In this document: piece by piece, positions 7,969 through 15,794 of the stretch
How positions within the stretch are numbered: the stretch's first letter is position 1
Layout: every line of letters starts with the position of its first letter
Assembly: GCF_002879885.1 (NCBI RefSeq)
Contig: NZ_PNYA01000001.1
Coordinates: 1 to 64,000, forward strand
Source: Trinickia dabaoshanensis
Lineage (GTDB): Bacteria; Pseudomonadota; Gammaproteobacteria; Burkholderiales; Burkholderiaceae
Reading direction: 5' to 3'
Length of the DNA stretch: 64,000 bases
Made by a program: the position numbers and the translations under genes
Notes under the pieces: model-generated
Told to the model about the DNA's origin: nothing
The model's input: the letters and a program-made list of their open reading frames with translations, nothing else
Databases searched by the model: none

Positions 7969-9489
7969 TCAGTTCTCCACCTTGATCGGAATCGTGCGCT
8001 TGCCTTCGCCGCCGAACAGGCTGGGCTCGTCGCCATGGTTGCAGCCGTTGCCGAAGCTGAAGCCGCAGCCGCCGCGCATATCGAACGCGTTCTCCGCATA
8101 CTCGCGGTGCGAGGTGGGGATAACGAACCGGTCTTCGTAGTTGGCGATCGCCATCACGCGGTACATGTGCTCCATCGTCTCCACGCTCAAGCCCACTTGC
8201 CGCAGCACGGAATCGTCGGTGACGCCGTCCACGTGCTTCGCGCGCTGATAGGCGCGCATCGCGAGCATTCGTTCGAGCGCCCGCACGACGGGGCCCTCGT
8301 CGCCGGCGGTCAACAAGTTGGCCAAGTACTTCACGGGGATGCGAAGCTGGCTCACGTCGGGAATCGCCCCGTTCGCGCCGATATGGCCGGCCTGCGCCGC
8401 ACCGGTGATCGGCGAGAGCGGCGGCACGTACCAGACCATCGGCAGCGTGCGGTACTCGGGGTGCAGCGGCAACGCCACTTGCCAATCGACGGCCATCTTG
8501 TACACCGGGCTCGTACGCGCCGCTTGCAGCCAGTTTTCGGGCACGCCGTCGCGACGCGCCGCCTCGATCACCTCGGGATCGTTCGGGTCGAGGAACACAT
8601 CGAGTTGCGCTTGATAGAGTGCCTTCTCGTCTTCGACGCTCGCTGCCGCCTCGATGCGATCGGCGTCGTAGAGCAGCACGCCCAGGTAGCGAATCCGGCC
8701 GACGCAGGTTTCCGAACAGACGGTAGGCTGTCCCGCCTCGATACGCGGATAGCAGAAGATGCACTTCTCGGCTTTGCCCGTCTTCCAGTTGTAGTAGATC
8801 TTCTTGTAGGGGCAGCCGCTCACGCACATGCGCCATCCGCGGCACTTGTCCTGGTCGATCAGGACGATGCCGTCTTCCTCGCGCTTGTAGATCGATCCCG
8901 ATGGGCAGGACGCCACGCATGCCGGGTTCAGGCAGTGCTCGCACAGCCGCGGCAAATACATCATGAACGTGTTTTCGAACTGTCCGTAGATGTCTTTCTG
9001 GATCTGCTCGAAATTACTGTCCTTACTGCGCTTCGAGAATTCGCCGCCGAGGATCTCCTCCCAGTTCGGCCCGCCCGTGATCTTCTCCATCGGCTGCCCC
9101 GTGATCAAGCTGCGCGGCTTGGCGGTGGGCGCGGCCTTCATCTCGGGTGCGCTTTGCAGATGATCGTAATCGAACGTGTACGGTTCGTAGTAGTCGTCGA
9201 TCTGCGGCAGATTCGGATTGGCGAAAATCTTCGAGAGGACCTTGAGCTTGCCGCCTTGGCGCGGTTCGATCGATCCGTCCTTCTTACGAATCCAGCCGCC
9301 GTTCCACTTCTCCTGGTTCTCCCATTGTTTCGGGTAGCCGACACCGGGCTTCGTTTCGACGTTGTTGAACCACGCGTATTCCACCCCGGGCCGGTTGGTC
9401 CAGACGTTCTTGCACGTTACGCTGCATGTATGGCATCCGATGCACTTGTCCAGATTGAGCACCATGCCGATTTGGGCGCGCACTTTCAT
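7969..9489 (-). CDS. narH: Respiratory nitrate reductase beta subunit (iron-sulfur)
   Basis: This 506-residue protein starts MKVRAQIGMVLNLDKCIGCH. Four cysteine clusters are visible: CIGCHTCSVTC, CEHCLNPACVASCPSG, CRGWRMCVSGCP and CIFCYPRIEAGQPTVC. The tryptophan in place of a cysteine in the third marks the 3Fe-4S cluster typical of NarH. It relays electrons from NarI to NarG on the cytoplasmic face. The ATG overlaps the narG stop by 4 bp; an upstream in-frame ATG falls inside narG and was not used. Confidence 0.97.
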   Translation of the reverse strand: MKVRAQIGMVLNLDKCIGCHTCSVTCKNVWTNRPGVEYAWFNNVETKPGVGYPKQWENQEKWNGGWIRKKDGSIEPRQGGKLKVLSKIFANPNLPQIDDYYEPYTFDYDHLQSAPEMKAAPTAKPRSLITGQPMEKITGGPNWEEILGGEFSKRSKDSNFEQIQKDIYGQFENTFMMYLPRLCEHCLNPACVASCPSGSIYKREEDGIVLIDQDKCRGWRMCVSGCPYKKIYYNWKTGKAEKCIFCYPRIEAGQPTVCSETCVGRIRYLGVLLYDADRIEAAASVEDEKALYQAQLDVFLDPNDPEVIEAARRDGVPENWLQAARTSPVYKMAVDWQVALPLHPEYRTLPMVWYVPPLSPITGAAQAGHIGANGAIPDVSQLRIPVKYLANLLTAGDEGPVVRALERMLAMRAYQRAKHVDGVTDDSVLRQVGLSVETMEHMYRVMAIANYEDRFVIPTSHREYAENAFDMRGGCGFSFGNGCNHGDEPSLFGGEGKRTIPIKVEN

Positions 9490-12400
9490 TGTCCTGCTCC
9501 TTGCGTTTGCACTGCGCTGCCCGCGGTGCTCTCGTCGAGCCAATCCACGCGGCGCATCTTGCGCACGACGACGAACTCGTCGCGATTCGTGCCGATCGTT
9601 CCGTAATAGTTGAAGCCGTAACTCAATTGCGCGTAGCCGCCGATCATGTGCGTGGGCTTGAGCACGATTCTCGTGACCGAGTTATGGATACCGCCTCGCA
9701 CCCCGGTGATTTCGGAACCCGGCGTGTTGATGATTTTTTCCTGCGCGTGATACATGAGCACCATGCCCGGGTTCACGCGCTGGCTCACCACGGCTCGCGC
9801 CGAGATCGCGCCGTTGACGTTGAACAGCTCGATCCAATCGTTGTCCTCGATCCCCGCGCGGCGGGCGTCGTCCTCGCTGAGCCAGACGACGGGCCCGCCG
9901 CGATTGAGCGTGAGCATCAGCAAGTTGTCGCTGTAGGTGCTGTGAATGCCCCACTTCTGGTGCGGCGTGATGAAATTCAGCACGATTTCGGTGTTGCCGT
10001 TCGGCTTCGCGCCGTTCATCAAGTCCGTCGCCTTCATATCCACCGGCGGACGGTAGCTCGAAAAACCTTCGCCGAACGCGATCATCCAGGGGTGGTCCTG
10101 ATAGAACTGCTGCCGCCCCGTGAGCGTTCGCCATGGGATCAACTCATAGACGTTCGTATAGCCGGCGTTGTAGCTGACCGTCTCGCTTTCGATGCCGCTC
10201 CAAGTCGGCGAACTGATGATTTTGCGCGGCTGCGCCTGCACGTCGCGATAGCGGATTTTTTCGTCCTCGCGCGGCAACGCCAAATGCGTGTGATCGCGGC
10301 CGGTCGCTTTCGACAGGGCCTCCCAAGCCTTGACGGCGACATGACCGTTCGTCTCCGGCGCGAGTTGCAAGATGACTTCGCACGCGTCGATATCGGTCAC
10401 GATGCGCGGCATGCCGTTCGTTACGCCCGCCTCTTCGGTGAAGCCGTTCAGTTCGCCCAGCTGCCGAACCTCGGCCTCGGTCTGCCAGGCGATACCCTTG
10501 CCGCCGTTGCCCACTTTCGACATGAGCGGCCCGAGCGCCGTGAAGCGCTTGTACAGATTCGGATAGTCGCGTTCGACGAGCGTCACCTGCGGCGCCGTCT
10601 TGCCCGGCACCAGCGCGCATTCGCCCTTGTGCCATTCGCGCACGTCGAACGGCTGCGCCAGCTCGGCGGGCGTATCGTGCATGAGCGGCGTCATGACCAC
10701 GTCCTGCTCGACGCCCAAATGGCTGCCGCACACGTCGCTGAATGCCTGCGCGAATCCCTTGTAGATTTCCCAATCCGAACGCGCTTGCCATACCGGGTCC
10801 ACGGCCGCGGAGAGCGGGTGGATGAACGGATGCATGTCGCTCGTATTCAAGTCGTTCTTTTCGTACCAGCTCGCGGTGGGCAGCACGATGTCGGAATACA
10901 GACACGTGGTGCTCATCCGGAAGTCGAGCGTCACGAGCAGGTCGAGCTTGCCTTCGGGGGCTTCGTCGTGCCAATTCACCTCGCTCGGCTTCGCATCGCT
11001 CGGGCCCAAATCCTTGCCCTGCACGCCGTTGCTCGTGCCGAGCAAGTGCTTGCAGAAGTACTCGTGCCCCTTACCGGACGAGCCCAGCAAGTTCGAACGC
11101 CACACGAACATGTTGCGCGGCCAGTTCTCGGGGGCATCGGGGTCCTCGCAGCTCATCTGCAAGCTGCCGTTCGTGAGCCCCTGCGCCACGTACTCGCCGA
11201 TGCCCTGACCGGCCGCCTTCGCCTGAGCCGCGAGCCGTAGCGGGTTCGTCTTCAATTGCGGCGCGCTCGGCAGCCAGCCCATACGCTCGGCGCGCACGTT
11301 GTAGTCGATCATGCTCGAGCCGAACTTGGCCGCATCGGCCAGCGGCGAAACGATTTCGCCGGGGCTCAATTTCTCGTAGCGCCATTGATCCGTATGCGCG
11401 TAAAAGAAGCTCGTGCCGTTCATCTGGCGCGACGGACGCGACCAATCGAGCGCGAAGGCGAGCGCCGTCCAGCCCGTTTGCGGGCGAAGCTTCTCTTGGC
11501 CGACATAGTGGGCCCAGCCCCCGCCGCTGCGGCCGATACAGCCGCACATCATCAACAAGTTGATGACGCCGCGGTAGTTCATGTCGGCGTGGTACCAGTG
11601 ATTCATCGCGGCGCCGATGATGACCATCGATTTGCCGTGCGTCTTGTCGGCGTTCTCCGCGAATTGACGCGCCAGCGCGACGATCTGCGAGCGCTCGACG
11701 CCCGTGATCGATTCGGCCCACGCGGGCGTATAAGCCGCGTCGACGTCGTAGCTCGATGCACCGCTGCCGAGGCCGCGATCGACGCCGTATTGCGCGGCCT
11801 GCAAATCGAACACCGTCGCCACGTACGCTTCCTGCGCGCCGTTTTCTCCCGCCAGCGTCAGCCGCGCGGCCGGCACGCGGGCGATGTTGATGCGGCCGCC
11901 TTGTTCGTTTGCCGGGAAATGCGGGTTGTGCACCCCGCCGAAATACGGGAATGCGACATCGACGATCTCGTGCGGCTGCGCGCCGTCCTCGAGCACCGAC
12001 AGCTTAAGGCTCGTCGCCCCGCCGCCCTGCGCTTCCTTCTCTTCGAGATTCCACTTGCCGGCGTCGTCGCGATCCTCGGCGCCCCAACGGAACCCGATCG
12101 AGCCGTTCGGCAGCACCACGCGCCCCGACCGATCGAAGGCCACAGTCTTCCATTCGGGATTGTTGGTCTGCCCGAGCTGCCCTTCGAAGTCGCTCGCCCG
12201 CACATACCGGCCCGGAACGAGCGTCGTGCGGCCGTCCGGCAGCGTGTGCCGCTGCAACACGACGAGCATCGGCATATCCGTGTAGCGGCGGACGTAGTCG
12301 TCGAAATACGCGCTACGTGTGCGGAAGAAGAACTCAGTCAGCACGACGTGGCCCATCGCCATCGCGAGCGCGGCGTCGGTGCCTTGCTTCGGATGCAGCC

Positions 12401-13283
12401 ACAAATCGGCGAGCTTGGCGACCTCGCTATAGTCGGGGGTGATCGCGACCGTCTTCGCCCCCTTGTAACGCACCTCGGTGAAGAAGTGCGCGTCGGGCGT
12501 GCGCGTTTGCGGGACGTTGCTGCCCCAGGCAATGATGAAGGTCGAGTTGTACCAGTCGGCCGATTCGGGCACGTCGGTCTGCTCGCCCCACACTTGCGGA
12601 CTCGCGGGCGGCAAATCGCAGTACCAATCGTAAAAGCTCATGCATACGCCGCCGATCAAGCTCAGATAGCGGCTGCCGGCCGCGTAGCTGACCATGCTCA
12701 TCGCGGGAATCGGCGAAAAGCCGATGATGCGGTCGGGCCCGTGACGCTTGATCGTGTAGACATTGGCCGCGGCGACGAGCCGATTCACTTCCTCCCAGCT
12801 ACTGCGCACGAAACCACCCATGCCGCGCACCTGTTGGTAGTCGCGCCGCGCGGCATCGTCCTCGACGATCGAGGCCCATGCATCGACCGGATCGGCGTGC
12901 ACCGCGAGGGCCGCGCGCCAACGCTTGAGCAGGCGGCCGCGTACCATCGGGTATTTGACGCGATTGGCGCTATACAGGTACCACGAATACGACGCGCCGC
13001 GCGCGCAGCCGCGCGGCTCGTGGTTGGGCATGTCCCAGCGCGTGCGCGGGTAGTCCGTCTGCTGCGTCTCCCACGTCACGATGCCGCCCTTCACGTAGAT
13101 CTTCCACGAGCACGAGCCCGTGCAGTTCACGCCGTGCGTGCTGCGCACGATCTTGTCGTGCGACCAGCGATTTCGGTAGGCATCCTCCCACTTGCGATCC
13201 TCGCCCGTGGTCACGCCGTGTCCTTCCGAAAAGCGCTCGGACGGCAGCGCGAAGTGAATCAGTCGATCGAGAAAATGACTCAT
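9486..13283 (-). CDS. narG: Respiratory nitrate reductase alpha subunit (molybdopterin)
   Basis: This is a 1265-residue catalytic subunit of the membrane nitrate reductase. The FS0 cluster ligands H50, C54, C58 and C93 are at the same numbers as in E. coli NarG (HGVNCTGSC and EPRGC). The motif YDWYCDLPP carries the aspartate that ligates molybdenum. Length equals the usual 1240-1265. The start MSHFLDRLIHF was chosen by homology; a longer frame extends to 13349. It is the second gene of the operon, 13 bp after narK. Confidence 0.98.
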   Translation of the reverse strand: MSHFLDRLIHFALPSERFSEGHGVTTGEDRKWEDAYRNRWSHDKIVRSTHGVNCTGSCSWKIYVKGGIVTWETQQTDYPRTRWDMPNHEPRGCARGASYSWYLYSANRVKYPMVRGRLLKRWRAALAVHADPVDAWASIVEDDAARRDYQQVRGMGGFVRSSWEEVNRLVAAANVYTIKRHGPDRIIGFSPIPAMSMVSYAAGSRYLSLIGGVCMSFYDWYCDLPPASPQVWGEQTDVPESADWYNSTFIIAWGSNVPQTRTPDAHFFTEVRYKGAKTVAITPDYSEVAKLADLWLHPKQGTDAALAMAMGHVVLTEFFFRTRSAYFDDYVRRYTDMPMLVVLQRHTLPDGRTTLVPGRYVRASDFEGQLGQTNNPEWKTVAFDRSGRVVLPNGSIGFRWGAEDRDDAGKWNLEEKEAQGGGATSLKLSVLEDGAQPHEIVDVAFPYFGGVHNPHFPANEQGGRINIARVPAARLTLAGENGAQEAYVATVFDLQAAQYGVDRGLGSGASSYDVDAAYTPAWAESITGVERSQIVALARQFAENADKTHGKSMVIIGAAMNHWYHADMNYRGVINLLMMCGCIGRSGGGWAHYVGQEKLRPQTGWTALAFALDWSRPSRQMNGTSFFYAHTDQWRYEKLSPGEIVSPLADAAKFGSSMIDYNVRAERMGWLPSAPQLKTNPLRLAAQAKAAGQGIGEYVAQGLTNGSLQMSCEDPDAPENWPRNMFVWRSNLLGSSGKGHEYFCKHLLGTSNGVQGKDLGPSDAKPSEVNWHDEAPEGKLDLLVTLDFRMSTTCLYSDIVLPTASWYEKNDLNTSDMHPFIHPLSAAVDPVWQARSDWEIYKGFAQAFSDVCGSHLGVEQDVVMTPLMHDTPAELAQPFDVREWHKGECALVPGKTAPQVTLVERDYPNLYKRFTALGPLMSKVGNGGKGIAWQTEAEVRQLGELNGFTEEAGVTNGMPRIVTDIDACEVILQLAPETNGHVAVKAWEALSKATGRDHTHLALPREDEKIRYRDVQAQPRKIISSPTWSGIESETVSYNAGYTNVYELIPWRTLTGRQQFYQDHPWMIAFGEGFSSYRPPVDMKATDLMNGAKPNGNTEIVLNFITPHQKWGIHSTYSDNLLMLTLNRGGPVVWLSEDDARRAGIEDNDWIELFNVNGAISARAVVSQRVNPGMVLMYHAQEKIINTPGSEITGVRGGIHNSVTRIVLKPTHMIGGYAQLSYGFNYYGTIGTNRDEFVVVRKMRRVDWLDESTAGSAVQTQGAGQ

Positions 13284-13296
13284 GGATGCTCCGAAA

Positions 13297-14706
13297 TCAG
13301 CAAGGCATCGGTGCGCCGCGGCGGGCGTATTGCCACCACGTGACCGCAATGCATACGACGTAAAAAGCGATGAAGAGATACAGCGCCGCCTCGGGCCCTC
13401 CCGTCAATGCGATGGCGCTGCCGTAACTCTTGGGAATGAAAAAGCCACCATAGGCGGCCATGGCCGCGGAAAAACCGAGCGTGGCGGCCGCCTCCGTGTT
13501 GCCTTGGCGCGTGGCGGCATCGACCGCTTCGCGATCGCGCGAGCCGGCTTCGCTCAGGTTCAACGCGAGGAAGATCACGGGAATCATGCGGAATGTCGAG
13601 CCGTTACCGATGCCGGTCGTGAAAAACAGCACGAGAAAACTGAGGAAGAAGCCGCCAAAGCTGCCGCCCGACGGGCCCGAAGGCAGAAAGAACAGCACCC
13701 CGCCCACGGCCAGCGCCATGACCACGAAGTTCCACATCGTCACGCGCGCCCCGCCGAGCTTGTCGGCGAGCCAGCCTCCGAACGGACGCACGATCGCGCC
13801 GATCAGCGGTCCGAGCCATGCGTAGGCGAGCGGATTGACGCTGGGAAACTCGTTCTTGATCAGCAGCGGGAAGCCGGCGGCGTAGCCGATGAACGAACCG
13901 AAGGTGCCCAGATAGAGCAGGCACATGAGCCAGTTGTGCTTGCGCCGGAAGATCGCGGCCTGGGCCGCGAACGATGCTTTCGCCTCCGCGATGTCGTTCA
14001 TGCCGAACCAGGCGGCCAGCGACGCGATCGCGATCCACGGCACCCAAATAAAGGCCGCGTTTTGCATCCAGACTTGCGACGTGTGGCCGGCCTTGACGAT
14101 CGTTTGCGGCGCCCCGCCGAAGATGCCGAGCACGCCTGCGGTCACGACGAGCGGGCTCAGGAACTGCACCACCGATACGCCGAGGTTGCCGAGCCCGGCG
14201 TTCACGCCCAGTGCCGAGCCTTTGCGCTCCTTCGGAAAGAAGAAGCTGATGTTGGCCATGCTGGAGCTGAAGTTGCCGCCGCCGAAGCCGCACAGCAACG
14301 CCAGCATGAGCATGGTGCCGTAGGGTGTGGTGTTGTCCTGCACCGCGAAGCCGATACCGAGCGCGGGTACGAGCAGCGATGCCGTCGAAATCGCCGTCCA
14401 TCTGCGACCGCCGACGAGCGGCACCATGAACGAATAGAAGATGCGTAGCGTGGCGCCGCTGAGCGCAGGGGCGGCAGCGAGCCAAAAGAGCTGGTCGGTC
14501 GAATACTTGAAGCCGAGCGCGGGCAGGCTCACGGCCACGACGCTCCAAACCTGCCAGATTGCAAAAGCGAGGAACAGCGCGGGCACCGAGATCCACAGAT
14601 TGAGCTTGGCGACGGCCTCGCCCTCGCGCTCCCAGAACGCTTTGTCCTCGGGTGTCCAGATTTCCAGCGTGTGGCCACTTCGCTGTGTCAGCGAACGGAT
14701 GGTCAT
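13297..14706 (-). CDS. narK: NarK-type nitrate/nitrite transporter
   Basis: This 469-residue major facilitator has about 12 transmembrane segments. Signature regions include GFGGGNFSSSMANISFFFP (nitrate signature, first half) and GNGSTFRMIPVIF (second half). A cytoplasmic N-terminal extension ELEIW-like (TLEIWTPEDKAFWE) is typical of NarK2/NarU-type proteins. The ATG follows GGGGAACC. It is the first gene of the narKGHJI operon and lies 78 bp after the start site predicted from the FNR-type box. Confidence 0.96.
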   Translation of the reverse strand: MTIRSLTQRSGHTLEIWTPEDKAFWEREGEAVAKLNLWISVPALFLAFAIWQVWSVVAVSLPALGFKYSTDQLFWLAAAPALSGATLRIFYSFMVPLVGGRRWTAISTASLLVPALGIGFAVQDNTTPYGTMLMLALLCGFGGGNFSSSMANISFFFPKERKGSALGVNAGLGNLGVSVVQFLSPLVVTAGVLGIFGGAPQTIVKAGHTSQVWMQNAAFIWVPWIAIASLAAWFGMNDIAEAKASFAAQAAIFRRKHNWLMCLLYLGTFGSFIGYAAGFPLLIKNEFPSVNPLAYAWLGPLIGAIVRPFGGWLADKLGGARVTMWNFVVMALAVGGVLFFLPSGPSGGSFGGFFLSFLVLFFTTGIGNGSTFRMIPVIFLALNLSEAGSRDREAVDAATRQGNTEAAATLGFSAAMAAYGGFFIPKSYGSAIALTGGPEAALYLFIAFYVVCIAVTWWQYARRGAPMPC

Positions 14707-14790
14707 GACGGTTCCCCTATCGATTCGTTGTGAACGTCGAGGCGATGCCCCCGACGTTGCCGCCGGCGCGCGCACGCCCCGACGGTTCAC

Positions 14791-14832
14791 AAACTAACCG
14801 GTCAGCCCATCCGGGGGCTTGATGCTAATCAA
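14791..14832 (-). promoter_or_regulatory. FNR/ANR-type promoter of narKGHJI
   Basis: A perfect palindromic box TTGATGCTAATCAA lies at 14819-14832. A -10-like TAGTTT on the minus strand (14791-14796) gives a start near 14784 and centres the box at -41.5. Anaerobic control of nar operons by FNR-family activators is well established. Confidence 0.75.
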
Positions 14833-14900
14833 CTACATCACAAAGTGACATTTCATGCGACAACCTGTCGGCCTGCGATCCGTTGCGTCGATGGCGGCGC

Positions 14901-14914
14901 TTGATGCGCGTCAA
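14901..14914 (-). promoter_or_regulatory. Second FNR-type box upstream of narK
   Basis: TTGATGCGCGTCAA lies 82 bp (about eight helical turns) upstream of the proximal nar box. No acceptable -10 matches it on the minus strand at the class II distance, so it is more likely an auxiliary upstream site of the nar promoter than a separate promoter. Confidence 0.5.
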
Positions 14915-14929
14915 ATGCGTGTTGGCGGA

Positions 14930-15205
14930 TCAACGCGGCAGGTATCGAAGAAGATGCTTGAACGCGTTCTCTACGTAAGGCTCTTTCTCGCTGACCGGCG
15001 CGACGTAGTGCAACGCCGCGCGAGCCGCTTCCACCCCTTCGGTTCGCGCGATGATCCACGCCGCGAGATACGGCGAAGCCATACACCCGCCCGCCGTGGC
15101 GATGTTGCCGCGTGCGAAGAACGGCGCGTCGAGGACGTCCACACCGGCTTCTTGCACCCAAGGTTTGGTCGTTAAATCGGTGCACGCGGGCACATCGGCG
15201 AGCAC
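14930..15205 (-). pseudogene. 3' remnant of a DJ-1/PfpI-family gene
   Basis: The 91-codon frame beginning at a GTG encodes only the end of a DJ-1/PfpI-like protein: CTDLTTKPWVQ, GNIATAGGCMASPYLAAW and GVEAARAALHYVAPV. Proteins of this type are usually 190-230 residues and carry their nucleophile cysteine in the missing N-terminal half. No matching N-terminal sequence precedes it in any frame before the 178-residue gene ends at 15258. I read it as a 5' truncated gene. Confidence 0.65.
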
Positions 15206-15257
15206 CGGCCGGCTCGCCCTTATCGCTCGATCCCGCGAACCCCTGGACGCCGAGCAC

Positions 15258-15794
15258 TCAAGCCGCGAGCGCGAAATCGAGCGGCCAGCGCTTACGCAAG
15301 CAATCGACGATGTTCAAATCGAGCGTGGGGGACGCGTAAGTCCACGTCAGTTGCGCCTCGGTCAGCTTGGGCAGCTTGTCGCAACGAATGCCCGCATGCG
15401 CGAGCGGAAGGTTGCGCGCGCGATACCACTCGACATCGGCCGCACTGGCCGGATCGTCGCGGTAAACGAGCCATTCGGCAACGAATGCGTCTTGCGCGCG
15501 TTCGAGCGCATGCCCTACCCCCTCGGGCAGCGGCGAACGCGCGCCAAGCTCGATTTCCCGCGGTGGATAGGCGAGCACCCAATCGTCGTAGACGTCATCG
15601 CCGATCGTGCGATAAAAGGCCGTTTCATGGGGCGAGTAATAATGCTCGAGCATGAAAAAGGCCGAAACGTACTGCCCTCGCGAGGGCCCCGCATACCAAC
15701 CGTAGACATTGGGCCCATCGACGAGCACCATCACGGCACACACGAGCCCGGGGCCGTCCGGTTGATACGCAAGATAGGCAGCCGGCTCATTCAT
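15258..15794 (-). CDS. Hypothetical protein, 178 residues
   Basis: This soluble, aromatic-rich protein (MNEPAAYLAYQPDGPGLVC at the start, then YYSPHETAFYRTIGDDVYDD and DFALAA at the end) matches no family I recognise. The ATG follows AAGGGAGATCGCG, a good ribosome site. It overlaps the end of the Lon-like protease gene by 8 bp, so the two are translationally coupled and probably share the FNR-type promoter at 18284-18324. Residues of about 130-165 (CDKLPKLTEAQLTWTYASP) look structured. It may act with the protease, for example as adaptor or substrate, but this is inferred from the overlap alone. Confidence 0.7.
   Translation of the reverse strand: MNEPAAYLAYQPDGPGLVCAVMVLVDGPNVYGWYAGPSRGQYVSAFFMLEHYYSPHETAFYRTIGDDVYDDWVLAYPPREIELGARSPLPEGVGHALERAQDAFVAEWLVYRDDPASAADVEWYRARNLPLAHAGIRCDKLPKLTEAQLTWTYASPTLDLNIVDCLRKRWPLDFALAA

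Noticed and set aside
9489-13343. Long plus-strand frames opposite narG (583 and 695 codons)
   Set aside because: They are antisense shadows in GC-rich DNA with Arg/His-rich translations; narG on the minus strand is certain.
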